A stretch of DNA of 64,000 bases from Polyodon spathula (taxonomy: Eukaryota; Chordata; Actinopteri; Acipenseriformes; Polyodontidae): positions 1,510,931 through 1,574,930 of the forward strand of contig NC_054570.1 of assembly GCF_017654505.1 (NCBI RefSeq). Reading direction: 5' to 3'. Positions 39,001 to 50,258 of the stretch are shown one piece after another. Under the pieces are notes generated by a model. The model was given only the letters and a program-made list of their open reading frames with translations, ran no database searches and had not been told where the DNA came from. Position 1 is the first letter of the stretch. Each line of letters begins with the position of its first letter. The translations under genes were made by a program, and so were the position numbers.

Positions 39001-42000
39001 GTATCCATCGCTGGTCTTATTACTTAAAGGGTTATTTGCTGTACACTGATATGTGCCGTTATCAGTCAGCAGGACTGGGTTGAAGGAGACCGTGCTGTTG
39101 TCTCCAGACAATATTATTCTGTCATCGGTAGACAGAGGCTGACCGTCCTTCAGCCAGTACCTTGAGTCAACAGTTCCAGACACGGCACAGGTCAGACTCA
39201 GATTGTAGTTCAATATTGGGTATGCAGGGGTGCGGTTCACAGAAACCTCAGTTATCAGTTCTGTGAATAGAATGGATAGCATTATAAACACTTGAGCAAC
39301 CACTGAGAATAATCCCAAACTTTAGAGAGGAGAGGTGTGAAGATATTTATTTGCCAGATTTGCTCTGACTCACCTATTACTGTAAGCTCCTTGATGGCAG
39401 AACTGTCCCTTCCTGTCACAAAATTCCAAGCCACACAGATGTAATTTCCCTGATTATCAGAGTTTATAGGATCTATCTTGTATTCGGAGCTGTTGGCAAT
39501 CTGTTGCCCATTGAGATACCAGGTGTAGTCACTGGGGGGCTGAGAGCGAGCTGAACATGTTAACATTATTGATGAACCATTAGCTACCAAGTCTGGTGCC
39601 ATAATGGAGGCCTCCTCTGGTCCATCTGCAAAACACGCAGTACAACAGTGAGCCATAAACAAATCTGAATTCGACATGCATGTAAAGAAAGAGATTTGCC
39701 ACTTTTTCTACTTACAGTTGACGACCAATATGTATCCATCACTGGTCTTATTACTTAAAGGGTTATTTGTTGTACACTGATATGTGCCGTTATCAGTCAG
39801 CAGTACTGGGTTGAAGGAGACTGTGCTGTTGTCTCCAGACAATGTTATTCTGTCATCGGTAGACAGGGGCTGACCGTCCTTCAGCCAGTACCTTGAGTCA
39901 ACAGTTCCAGACACGGCACAGGTCAGACTCAGATTGTCGTTCAATATTGGGTGTGCAGGGGCGCGGTTCACAGAAACCTCAGTTATCAGTTCTGTGAATA
40001 GAATGGATAGCATTATAAACACTTGAGCAACCACTGAGAATAATCCTAAACTTTAGAGAGGGGAGGTGTGAAGATATTTGTTTGCCAGATTTGCTCTGAC
40101 TCACCTATTACTGTAAGCTCCTTGATGGCAGAACTGTCCCTTCCTGTCACAAAATTCCAAGCCACACAGATGTAATTTCCCTGATTATCAGAGTTTACAG
40201 GATCTATCTTGTATTCGGAGCTGTTGGCAATCTGTTGCCCATTGAGATACCAGGTGTAGTCACTGGGGGGCTGAGAGTGAGCTGAACATGTTAACATTAT
40301 CGATGAACCATTAGCTACCAAGTCTGGTGCCATAATAGAGGCCTCCTCTGGTCCATCTGCAATTCAAACAATAACCTTAAACACTTCAAATCTTAATTTA
40401 GCATGCATAAAAAAAGAGATATTCTACTCTGTGTACTCACAGTTTACAATTAATTTGTATTCAGCTCCAGTCTTACTGCTTACAAGGTTAGAAGCTGTAC
40501 ACTGATATGTGCCGTTATCAGACAGTAGTGCTGGGTTGAAGGAGACCGTGCTGTTGTCCACTGATAATGTTATCCTATTATCGGTGGACAGGGGCTGGCC
40601 ATCCATCATCCACAGCCTTGAATCAGCAGACCCTAACCCAGACACCTCGCAGGTTAGATTGAATGGGTTATTCAGTATTGGTTGTTCAGGGGTGGGGTTC
40701 AAAGTCACATTAGTTATCGGTTCTGTAAATAGAAGGATTAATCACAGTTATTTGTTTTTTCACTGAAACACAAAACAGGGGTTGTATGTCAGGTTGGTAC
40801 ACAATAATATCAAAGTTATTCAGAACAGGAAGGTGAAATTCTGTGTTCATCATGGCATCTGCTGACAGGCAAGCTATCAAACAGGAACTGAACTGGTGCC
40901 TTACCCGTCATCACACTGCCATGAATACTTCAGATGCAACAGCTACTACTCTGTTGTTAAAAATATTGATGGTCCAGGAGCAGCACTTGCGTTTTAGCAC
41001 TAAATGAAGTGTGCCATGTTAATGGATCTTCACATTGCGAAAGAACACTGACACACACATTGCCAATAAAGTGCTGTTTGTGAAAGGGGATTTCATTGTT
41101 TCCACTCTATTTGAAAAGACCAATTCAACTGTACTAAAAAGGGATTCGTTGAAATGAGTACTTAATATAAAAAAAGGCTATCAGCCATTTTCAGCAATAA
41201 CTCTTAAGCATGCTTTCTCAGTGAGAGCTTGGCTCACTTAAGTGAGCATGACAACTCAGTGGTTGCTTCTGAAGATGACTCTACATTTCAAAACCTTAAG
41301 GACGGTACCTTTAAGATGAAAGTTTTCACTATAGTTTTTAATAATAGGCTTGTTTTCTTTTGTTCCAGGAAAAGAAATGCTGTGCCCAGAAGGAAAGCTT
41401 CATTGATCTGTCCCTCGGGGCTTCGGTAAGAGGATTCTAAGTAAATGCACACTCTTTTGTCATTTTCAGATGTATCAATCTGCATTCCAACTTAAACTGA
41501 ATGTTTTGTTTTGCTCAGAGAAATTATGTGGTTGAAGTAAACACTAAGCAAAAATGTGATTAGCTTTTTAATAATGAATGAAATGCGACAGAAAGGGCAG
41601 CCGCTCCAAACTTCTTCAGTGGAAGACAGGCTTTACAGTCAGAGTTGTTAACAAACTAAATCACTTACCTATAACAGTTATGCTGCTTGTTACATTGTCA
41701 TACCTAAGGGTTATATTGTTAGAGGCAAAGCAGGTATAGTTTCCAGTCTGATCCTGCTGAATGTTAGCCATATTCAGCTGTGAGCCCAGTTTGTTAAGAG
41801 GGGCTCCATTAAAGAACCAGTGGTAGTGAGCAGGTGGGCTGGACTGTGCTGAGCAGGACAGAATGAGGTCTGATCCCACGCTGCTATAGATTGGTTCTGG
41901 CGGGGTTATAGACATACCATCCGGCCCGTCTAAAATAAACATTCTCAAAGTTAGTACAAAGAAACAATATATACAATTAATCTCATGAGGAATAATCTAC

Positions 42001-44429
42001 TGTAACAACTGTTTTATCAAATTATGTCAATCCATTCTCAATAATATAGTCCTTACTAGCACTGCAGGAATGGAATAAAAGATTTCCTGAAAAGGTGTGT
42101 CAAAGCACAATAGACAATGCAATCTTTCATGAGGAATGCCACACACTACTTAACAAAAAAAAAAAAAAAAAAAAAAACCCTTGCTAATTAGTGCAAACAC
42201 TGATCAAAACTCACAGCTCACATTGAGATGAAACGGCTCACTGCTGCTGTTACTGACAGCGTTAAACGCGTAGCAATGCAGGATCGCATCATCAGATCTC
42301 AACACCCTGGGTATGGTCAGTGTTCTATTGTCATCACTCAGGTGAATCCGCTCACTGTCACTAAGCACAGAGCTGCCATTGAGCCATTGGTAGGAGACGG
42401 CAGAACCAGAGGCTGTGCAGGTCAAACTGAAACTGTCATTGAACTCCACTGGATTAGTCACATTGGAGCAGACTGTGGGAAGGGAGACAGGGTCTGCAAA
42501 GAAGAGAGAAAATGGGGGGTGGGGTGGAAAATGGTTGGTGACATTTCAAAATGAACACATAACAGGAAGTATTTTACAATAAATGCAAGATTTAACATTT
42601 AGATAAATATTTAACTGGCCAGTTAAATCTGGATTTAGTTTGTATGCAAATGAGCTCCGCCTGCTTTGTGCTTTTCGCGCGATTTGATTGGCTCTTGTAA
42701 TACTGAAATTTGTATATTCTCCGACTGGCATTGCAAGAGCCAATCAAATCGCGTGAAAGCACAAAGCAGGCGGAGCTCATTTGCATACAAACTAAATCCA
42801 GATTTAACTGGCCAGTTAAATATTTATCTAAATGTTAAATCTTGTAACTAGATTTATAAATTATATCTGAATGTACACATTTAAAAAAATGTTTATTTTC
42901 ACAACATATATAAATCTGTGGAAAACATACAAGATTGAACTTAAATCTGTGGAAAAAAAGACAAGATTTAAGTTAAAGCTGGAAAAAAAAGACATGTTTT
43001 GTTTGTTTTTTTTTAACATATGGCACCCCATAGCCTTCTGATCGAAATGTTTCTTTGAAGAGCTGTGGCTAGCTTCAAGAAGAAATCTCTCCTACCTTGT
43101 ACAAAACGAACGAATTGATGGCTGCCAGGTCTAGTAGACATAACAACAAGCTTGTGTGTGTATATATAATATATAAACATTGAATATTGTAGGTTATATT
43201 CAAAATAAAACATGTATTGCAAAGGGCAGTTCTAGTGTTAATGAAATGTAACTTTTAGATGTTACACAAACACACACACACACACACACACACACAAATA
43301 TAAATTCTTAGCAGTAAAACTTGAAAAAATGATATTTTATATAATTTTATGTGTGTGTTTTGGAAGGGTAACCAGACAAACACGTAGCTAGTGTGCACTA
43401 TAATTCAGAGCGTGCGCGACAACACGTGAATTCATTTCTCTTGTTAAATGTTTTTATCTCCATGGCAATGCACGAAGTCTCCTCACGATATTCAGAGTCG
43501 TTCTTTTCCTACTTAATAAGCGAACACGGACATTTAAATATCTCCTCCCTTAAATCTGCATAGCAACGCATTTCCTGAAAAGTATGGCAGACAGGTAGTG
43601 TGGAAAACTATCATGACCGTCCGCTGAGTGTTTTGCCAAGATAGGAACCTTTTAAATGATCCCCATACAGTTTCTGCCTTGCAATAATATGTGATTATTC
43701 AGTAATAATATTATGATAGAGACAGTAACAGTTGTACATTTTACATCACTATAAATTATATCATTCATCCTCTATCTATGATATTAATGAATACTTTTCA
43801 ATCTGAATGAACCGCACTCACCAAAAACAGTCAAGGTAGCATTTCCACTTAATTCAGTGCCATCTGGGGTTTGAACCTGAACAAAATAATTTCCAGAGTC
43901 ACTGAGTCTTACAGACATCAGCGTCAGTGATCCAGTGGAAGTATTCACAGAGACTCTCCCTTTATATCCAACACCTGAAATCACTTTACTTCCCAACCAA
44001 AAAGCCAACATCGTCTGTGAATTCCACGATCCTGATTCTGGCACTGAGGGGAGGTTAATCTCAAACACCACATCATCCCCAGTCTTCACTGGATTTTTAA
44101 CAATGGTTACATCCAAACACCAACAGCCTGATGATAAGAACAAGAAGAGAACATAATAATAATAATAATATTAATAATAATAATAATAATAATAATACAA
44201 AAAAAGCCAAAAGCTGAGAAAAACCAGAAATCAGAAAAGCTCAATCAGAAACCCTAATGAAAGCCTGTCTGCAAGCTGTCTATAATTAAAGGTGAATCTT
44301 ATAGAAGCTCCATTGCATCATGATTTGCTCCACAAACACACAAAAGGAGGTAAATCAATAGTTTCTGTCTTTACCTTTAACCAATGCAAAAAGGAGTAGG
44401 GTCAGCACTGGCACTCGCGTGTTCTCCAT
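36050..44429 (-). CDS. CEACAM-like adhesion protein, N domain plus 12 C2-type Ig domains, GPI-type end, 15 exons
   Basis: Exons in transcript order: 44375-44429 (signal peptide), 43822-44127 (N), 42215-42493, 41669-41929, 40441-40722, 40105-40356, 39716-39991, 39374-39625, 38985-39260, 38621-38872, 37803-38078, 37439-37690, 36899-37174, 36530-36781 and 36050-36138. Every intron is phase 1, every border GT-AG, and the joined frame is 1211 aa. The N domain lacks the central V-set cysteines, as mammalian CEACAM N domains do. A-type exons (276-282 nt) carry DNGTYQCTANNP. B-type exons (252-261 nt) open with YGP and carry YTCVAWNSVTG. The last exon ends in VAIAALVLLLCVSG with no cytoplasmic tail, suggesting a GPI anchor. 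A homophilic adhesion or decoy role is likely by family. Intron 2 holds a fold-back element. Confidence 0.87.
37439..39985 (-). repeat. Recent tandem duplications of A-B exon pairs
   Basis: Exon pairs at 37439-38078 and 38621-39260 repeat with a 1182-bp offset including introns; their B exons encode identical protein. Pairs at 38985-39625 and 39716-40356 repeat with a 731-bp offset and are nearly identical. Both units preserve phase 1. Confidence 0.92.
42586..42844. mobile_element. Fold-back (inverted-repeat) element of 259 bp
   Basis: Arms of about 110 bp are almost perfect inverses: CAAGATTTAACATTTAGATA at the left end and its complement at the right. Each arm contains the palindrome ATTTAACTGGCCAGTTAAAT-like core, an ATGCAAAT octamer, a GGCGGAGC box and GATTGGCT (inverted CCAAT). 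About 40 bp separate the arms. It lies in the first intron after the N exon and has no reading frame. Confidence 0.85.
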
Positions 44430-45969
44430 CGCAAAATAAATATGGAATTAATAGCACTTTGTATTTGTACAGCTATTGCCTAGCCCATATTTCCACCAAT
44501 CAGACAACTATAAATAATAGAGGTGTTTGGAGTCAACATGACCAGTATCACTGGTTTTCCTTTACTGTACCATAGCAGATTTCAAAATATATATTCTGCA
44601 GTTCTGACCTCACAGGTGCATGTGTGGTTTCTGGTTCACCTTCAGTAGTTCATCTTGTGACAAAACATGAGGTTGGTGTATCACAGCAGTTTTTCATAAA
44701 AATACAAACACTGATCGCTGTTTTTAAATCCAGGGATCCACACCATTCAGAAGAGACATCTGAATTTGAGGCACTGAGGGTCGTTGTGAGAGTTTGTGAT
44801 TCAGTGTATTGAAGTAACACATGTAATATTTTTAGTAATGTAGTTAAGAGACTGAGCTATTTGTGTTTCATTTTATAATAAGAATGCAGGTGCTAGTGGC
44901 GTGGCATTATGGAGCAAATGGGAGCCACGACCGTACCCCCTTGTAACCGGTCCTGCAGCATAAAAGACCACCTCAGAATGGCGGAGCACAGTAGGGTTAG
45001 TTGTAGTCATAGTAGTTTGAAACTCTGTTACAAAGAGTCATTCTGGCTGTACTGTAGTTGAGTGTAAATTAAGTCCAGGATAGATGTGTTTTAAAAGAAA
45101 CTCTCTTCCCTATATCAATATGATTAATCTCTGAGACATATCATTTGTATTGCTTTCCTTGTTTATAGATCAGTATGCGACTATGGGGCATGATTCTCAT
45201 GCAGTCCGTGCTGTGGGGCAGTCACTTGTGTTGCTGGTTAATCACTGTATAGCATGTGTGAACACTTTATTTGTGGACAAATGGCAGTGTGTGCATGTCA
45301 ACTGGGCAGTGATTTCATATAATAGAAACAAACAAAACCAGCCCTGCTATATGTGTTAATAGAGCACTGAAATATTGTACAATTCACACAAAGAAAGCAT
45401 TTGCAAATGTGTTTTCCATTGTGTTTTCATTGTCAACTCCCTTACCTAGGTTGTGTTTAAAAGTCCATTCATTTAAGTAAAAAAAATTTTAAAACATATA
45501 AAATACGTGTCATTAGAGAAAGTGTTGATTATATATTTCTAACTCCAGCTTGTCTACACGACACCTAGTCTGTCACTGCGTGCCACATTGGTTCCAGGTT
45601 GTGTCACACTGCAACATTGTAGTGACAGCTCAACAGATATCCAAGCATTCTGTTTGGGTCGGTCTTCCTAATGCGAACGTGGGGATTGGGAGGACGAGGT
45701 AACCCCCAGACAGGGACTGAGCCTGCCAGGCAAAATCTTAACCATTGTGCAAGAGAGCCAGACTCGCTCGGACAAGCAGTTACAGAGCTGAGGTATTGCA
45801 TCACAATATGGCTAGAAATATGAGCTGTGCAGGTATAGTTTTCTGTGCTCGGATCACAACCACAAGTCAGAGGGGGGGGTGGAGAGCGCCATAATTATCA
45901 GGGTGTGTAAGCAATAACTCAAGCAATCAAGCCTGACTACACAGTAAATAAAACATGCTACTCTTCCAG
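44430..45969. other. Intergenic DNA upstream of the large CEACAM-like gene
   Basis: TATTTATAG on the minus strand at about 44507-44515 with a nearby ATTGG may be promoter elements about 80 bp before the signal-peptide ATG. The rest shows no gene. Confidence 0.35.
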
Positions 45970-46745
45970 TCATACTCTGAAGAGTCTTTTTTTTTTTTTG
46001 TGATTCATGAATCTGTACACGAGAAAAAGACAAGGGTTTAATTCAATTATTTTTTAGTTTATATGCAGTAACTCAAAAAACTTTTCCATGAATATCAAAC
46101 CAAAACGTTTTTCCTCAAAACTTTACATGAGAAGTGCCTGAGTTAATAGCCTTGACTTTCTTTAAAAGCATTTAAAATACAAAAATATGGCCAACACTAA
46201 ACCCTGTGTGAATGCACTCACCTGCAGCAATTTAACACCTAAAACACAAAGCAGAAGAACCAGAACAGCAATCGCCACCTCTACTGCATGACCAGATCCC
46301 AAGGAAACAGAACCATTAGGGTCTAACAAAAAAAAACATTATAAAATAAAATAGAATGTGCAGTAGCCTTCTGGATATCTTAAATAGAAAAAAAGAGCAC
46401 TTGTAACATTTAAAAAGGTCAAGTGATATGCACTAGAAACTTATCATGCCATCCTTCTTTTTCATCTGTTCTTTATTTCACACTTGCATTTGAGATAAGC
46501 AGGTATTTCAAAGACATCTCTATTGATCTCTAAAAATGACTTTCTGCTTCCTGCTACCTAATCACTTAAAATTGTGTTGCAATTCGAATTCATTCCTACG
46601 GTCTAGCTGCTGTCAGATAATATGACGTTTACCCTGCCATTGGTAGGAGACGGGAGAGCCAGAGGCTGTACAGGTCAAACTGACAGTGTCATTGAACCCC
46701 ACTGGATTAGTCACATTGGAGCGGACTGTAGGTTGGGAGACGTGT
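45970..46745 (-). pseudogene. CEACAM-like remnant: truncated A exon and membrane/tail exons
   Basis: An A-type exon begins near 46745 (SQPTVRSNVTNPVGFNDTVS, then SYQWQG) but breaks off in mid-domain at about 46630, before the second Cys. The next exon, 46222-46322, is a close copy of the last exon of the large gene (DPNGSVSLGSGHAVEVAIAV). Here the frame stays open past the helix as GVKLLQ into a donor, because of two extra bases. A possible following exon starts at 46012 (IHESQKKK) and runs into an A-tract. With no intact Ig domain this is a decayed copy or the far end of a rearranged gene. Confidence 0.75.
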
Positions 46746-46989
46746 GCTATGGGTAGAGAAGAAAACAAAAGTGGGTTGAACTCAATTTCACTGGAAATAT
46801 TATCAAGAAAACTAGATTCTTTTTGTATGCATTTATTGTTCAAGTTATACTATCTCTGTAATACGTAGATTTAAATACGGAGTACCTCATGCTGGGGTTG
46901 CTCGTTCAAATTTTCAAGACAAAGGCAACTGCTGCTGACAACCAGTGAGACGTTGTTGGAAGTGACTCTGCAGCTGATGCACAGTTCAC

Positions 46990-47070
46990 ACACCCTGGTC
47001 TCATATCTTGTAAAGTGCTTTGTGATGGTGGTCCGCTATGAAAGGCGCTATATAAAAATAAAGATGAATA
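46990..47070. mobile_element. Dispersed repeat tail (AAAGCGCTTTGTGATGGTGG family)
   Basis: AAAGTGCTTTGTGATGGTGG, then TCCGCTATGAAAGGCGCTATATAAA. The same block occurs at 54475-54530 and 58768-58845 (opposite orientation) and in part at 61285-61345. Confidence 0.65.
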
Positions 47071-47552
47071 TTATTATTACTAGTCATCAATTAATAAATA
47101 CATTTAAAACTTAACATATTGGTTATGGCATCTAATTATTACCCTATCTTGTTTTAATGTTTACATTTTCTATAAATAAATTATCAGTAAGAAGTGCAGT
47201 GTACAGAAGTGCCTTCTTCAGAAGCAGTGCTTTGTAAAGTCTTTTTGAAATTCCTCTATTCAAATATACAATTTACTGTTTGGTTGTGTAATTAGTACTA
47301 AAGATTTAGTTACAAGGTTTTTATTTTGTTCGTATACAGACAAGACAAGGACAGCCAAGGCAAATAAGAAAGGCTCAACAAATTAAAATCATGTTAACCC
47401 AACTCTATCAGAAGCTAAAGACCAACCTTAAATCAATCACTGACCAACAAAACATAGCACTCTGATTCTCAACACTTATAATTTCCTACTAGTTAAATCC
47501 TCAAATAAATGAATAGTAACTATATTTCCATACAAACCCCCAATAAACTCAC

Positions 47553-47940
47553 CAGTCACAGTAAATTCCTTTACTGCAGAACTGTTTCTTCCAGTCACTG
47601 AGTTCCAGGCTACGCATGTGTAACTTTCCCTATCAGCATTGCTTACAGAAGCGATCTTGTATTACATAAAGCTCCTTATCCAAAGTCATTGCCCTGAAAT
47701 GTATACACTCCAGCTTCGCTGAGCTGCACAGATCTGTGCGCCACTGACCCTGTAGTTGTGTTCAGGGTGACTCTGTTAACATATCCAGCGCCGATGACTG
47801 AGTCGAAACCAGGCCATGATGCCACAGGGATCCTTGCAAAGCTAAAAACCCAAGCCATTGCAGCTAGAAGTGCAGGGTGTTTAATCTGCAGTGTTACATT
47901 GTCTCCAGCCTCGCTGATTACTGGGTCTGTGACAGGATTT
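47553..47940 (-). pseudogene. CEACAM-like remnant: N domain fused to half a B domain
   Basis: Minus-strand 47940 to about 47688 reads an N domain (PVTDPVISEAGDNVTLQIKH to AGVYTFQG) without its first residues. It then runs directly, through a TAA, into the second half of a B exon (47553 to about 47668; YTCVAWNSVTGRNSSAV) that still has its donor. No intron separates them, so a deletion joined two exons. The product would end at the TAA. Confidence 0.8.
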
Positions 47941-47944
47941 GGTT

Positions 47945-48575
47945 ACAAAGCTGAACAACCTATAATAAATAAAATAATAATAACGATCTATATGTTTAAA
48001 AATCCTCACCTGTTCTCAAACAGTGCACCTTGTGCTAGAGCGCTTGATTGAATTTACTAAAATTTCAGTTTTACCTTAGCATTCTGAGTTATGACACAGA
48101 AATGCTTAAAAACATATATGCTTTTATATAAACATATATAGAATATAAATGTTTTTAACTGCCCATAGTGATACGATAATCCAGTTTGCAAAGTGCGCTC
48201 CCATCCTGAGATCTCTGCCTGCCAGCGCTGCTGTGCTGTTTCAGTGTTGTAATCACCAGCACTCTGCTTCTCCAGCAAGAGATCAGCTGAATTACGTGGG
48301 GGAAGGGCGCATGACACAGACACATTGCAATCCAAGAAAACATTGTAACTATTATACTTATTAATCTATACTATAAGTAATAACTTTTAAAATAACATAC
48401 TACATTTATCCATTTTTTTTATAATCAGTTTGAGAAATGAGAAAGTGTGTTTGTCTAGTTTCAAGATGTCTTAAAAAGGTCAACTGTAGTTGACATAAAA
48501 TTATATATATGATATATATATATATTATATATATCCTTTCACAATATATATATATATTATATATATATATATAGA

Positions 48576-48631
<56 letters not shown>

Positions 48632-49020
48632 TACAATAATGTGATATACACTCCACAGCAAGTAGCGTCCTCTGATGCTCCTTTAGTCATACAGTAAATG
48701 AATGACTGGACAGTTGAACGAGTCCCTTTCAACAGCATGTCCTGGACTCCCAATATGTGTGATATAGCGACACCTAGTGTTACAACAAAATACAGCTTGA
48801 CAGTGCAACTTCAGAACAGGGTTGACCATACCTCTTATCTGAAATGAACGAGGAAGTGTTCGGATTTTTTTTAAACATCTCCTTGTCATAGTCAGAATTC
48901 TAAGGTAAAACTGTTAGTAAATTCAGTTAAGCACAATAGAACAAGTGTACTGTTTGACAACATGTGAGGATTTTTAGCTATATACTGTAGATCATTTATT
49001 ATTATTATTTGATTTCTTGA
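47945..49020. other. Spacer between the inverted N-exon copies, with TA runs
   Basis: Complex (TA)n tracts lie at 48502-48615, followed by (TG)n to 48631. No coding sequence is recognised. Confidence 0.5.
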
Positions 49021-49330
49021 AATCCTGTCACAGACCCAGTAATCAGCGAGGCTGGAGACAATGTAACACTGCAGATTAAACACCCTGCACTTCTAGCTGC
49101 AATGGCTTGGGTTTTTAGCTTTGCAAGGATCCCTGTGGCGTCATGAACTGGTTTCTACCCAGTCATAGGCGCTGGATATGTGAACAGAGTCACCCTGAAC
49201 ACAACTACAGGGTCCCTGGAGCTCAGATCTGTGCAGCTCAGCTCAGCTGGAGCGTATACATTTCAGGGCAGTAATACTGAATCAGCAAGTTTCGAACCAA
49301 TCAATGGAAGGAAGTGTTACCTTAGGAGTC
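49021..49330 (+). pseudogene. Inverted CEACAM-like N-domain copy with in-frame stop
   Basis: The plus strand reads the same truncated N domain as 47940-47688: PVTDPVISEAGDNVTLQ, a TGA at 49144-49146 where the sister copy has TGG, then GYVNRVTLNTTTGSLELRS and YTFQGSNTESAS. It runs into a G-tract at about 49334. It lies on the strand opposite to all other CEACAM-like exons here. Confidence 0.88.
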
Positions 49331-49814
49331 AGTGGGGGGGGGGGGGTCTTATTGCATGGATTAACCCACAATGAATCGCTCAATACAGTTTAATACAAAT
49401 ACTTTATTAGACATCAAAATCAGCATGCAATACAAAAGGCATTTTATGCACAAAAGTGTACAATGTATTTATTTCACACACACACACATAAGTTTGTTTT
49501 CCTATACTTGTGGGCATTGACTCTCACTATATTTTTATTTACTTCAGTCAGACAAAACTCCACACAGGGTGAAAGTCGACAACAAAGTAAATATTTTGGC
49601 ACTTTTAGTTTTTTTTTTTTTTTTTTTTAAAGGCATATTTAGTTCTTAAAAAGGTGTTTTACAAAGCGGGGGCGTCCCCACAGCGTCGTCTTTTCAGGAG
49701 TTACTGTCTTTGTGGGGACATTTTCTCAAACGTTATCATGTTGAAGAGCTTCATGTATCAATAGCTATTGCTGTTTGAATGGGATCTCATTGTGTTCAAC
49801 AGCACTTTAATTTG

Positions 49815-50220
49815 AATCTTCAGACAGGCTAAAAGAATTGACTCTATTCAGTCTTGAACAAAGAAGACTGCGCTGCGATTTGATTCAAGCATTCAAAATC
49901 CTAAAAGGTATTGATAAAGTCCACCCAAGGAACTTTGTCGACCTGAAAAATTAGAAACAAGGACCAGGGGTCACAAATGGAGATTAGATAAAGGGGCATT
50001 CAGAACAGAAAATAGGAGGCACTTTTTTACATAGAGAATTGTGAGGGTCTGGAATCAACTCCCCAGTAATGCTGTTGAAGCCGACACCCTGGGATCGTTC
50101 AAGAAGCTGCTTGATGAGATTCTGGAATCAATAAGATACCAACAACCAAACGAGCAAGATGCAAACTTTCTTATGTCTGTACACTTATTTTAGTCAACTA
50201 AAGAGTCTAATTCAATAAAT
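49815..50220 (+). mobile_element. LINE 3' end (reverse-transcriptase C-terminal remnant)
   Basis: Broken frames read TRGHKWRLDKGAFRTENRR, RVWNQLPSNAVEADTLGSF and KKLLDE, preceded by a degraded LNSLEQRRLR-type block. This is the usual C-terminal end of vertebrate non-LTR retrotransposon ORF2. Stops and frameshifts make it inactive. Confidence 0.75.
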
Positions 50221-50222
50221 TG

Positions 50223-50258
<36 letters not shown>

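Noticed and set aside
48155..48343. Possible signal-peptide exon (MFSWIAMCLCH) for the scrambled CEACAM locus
   Set aside because: The hydrophobic stretch is short and interrupted, and I find no donor in a fitting phase.
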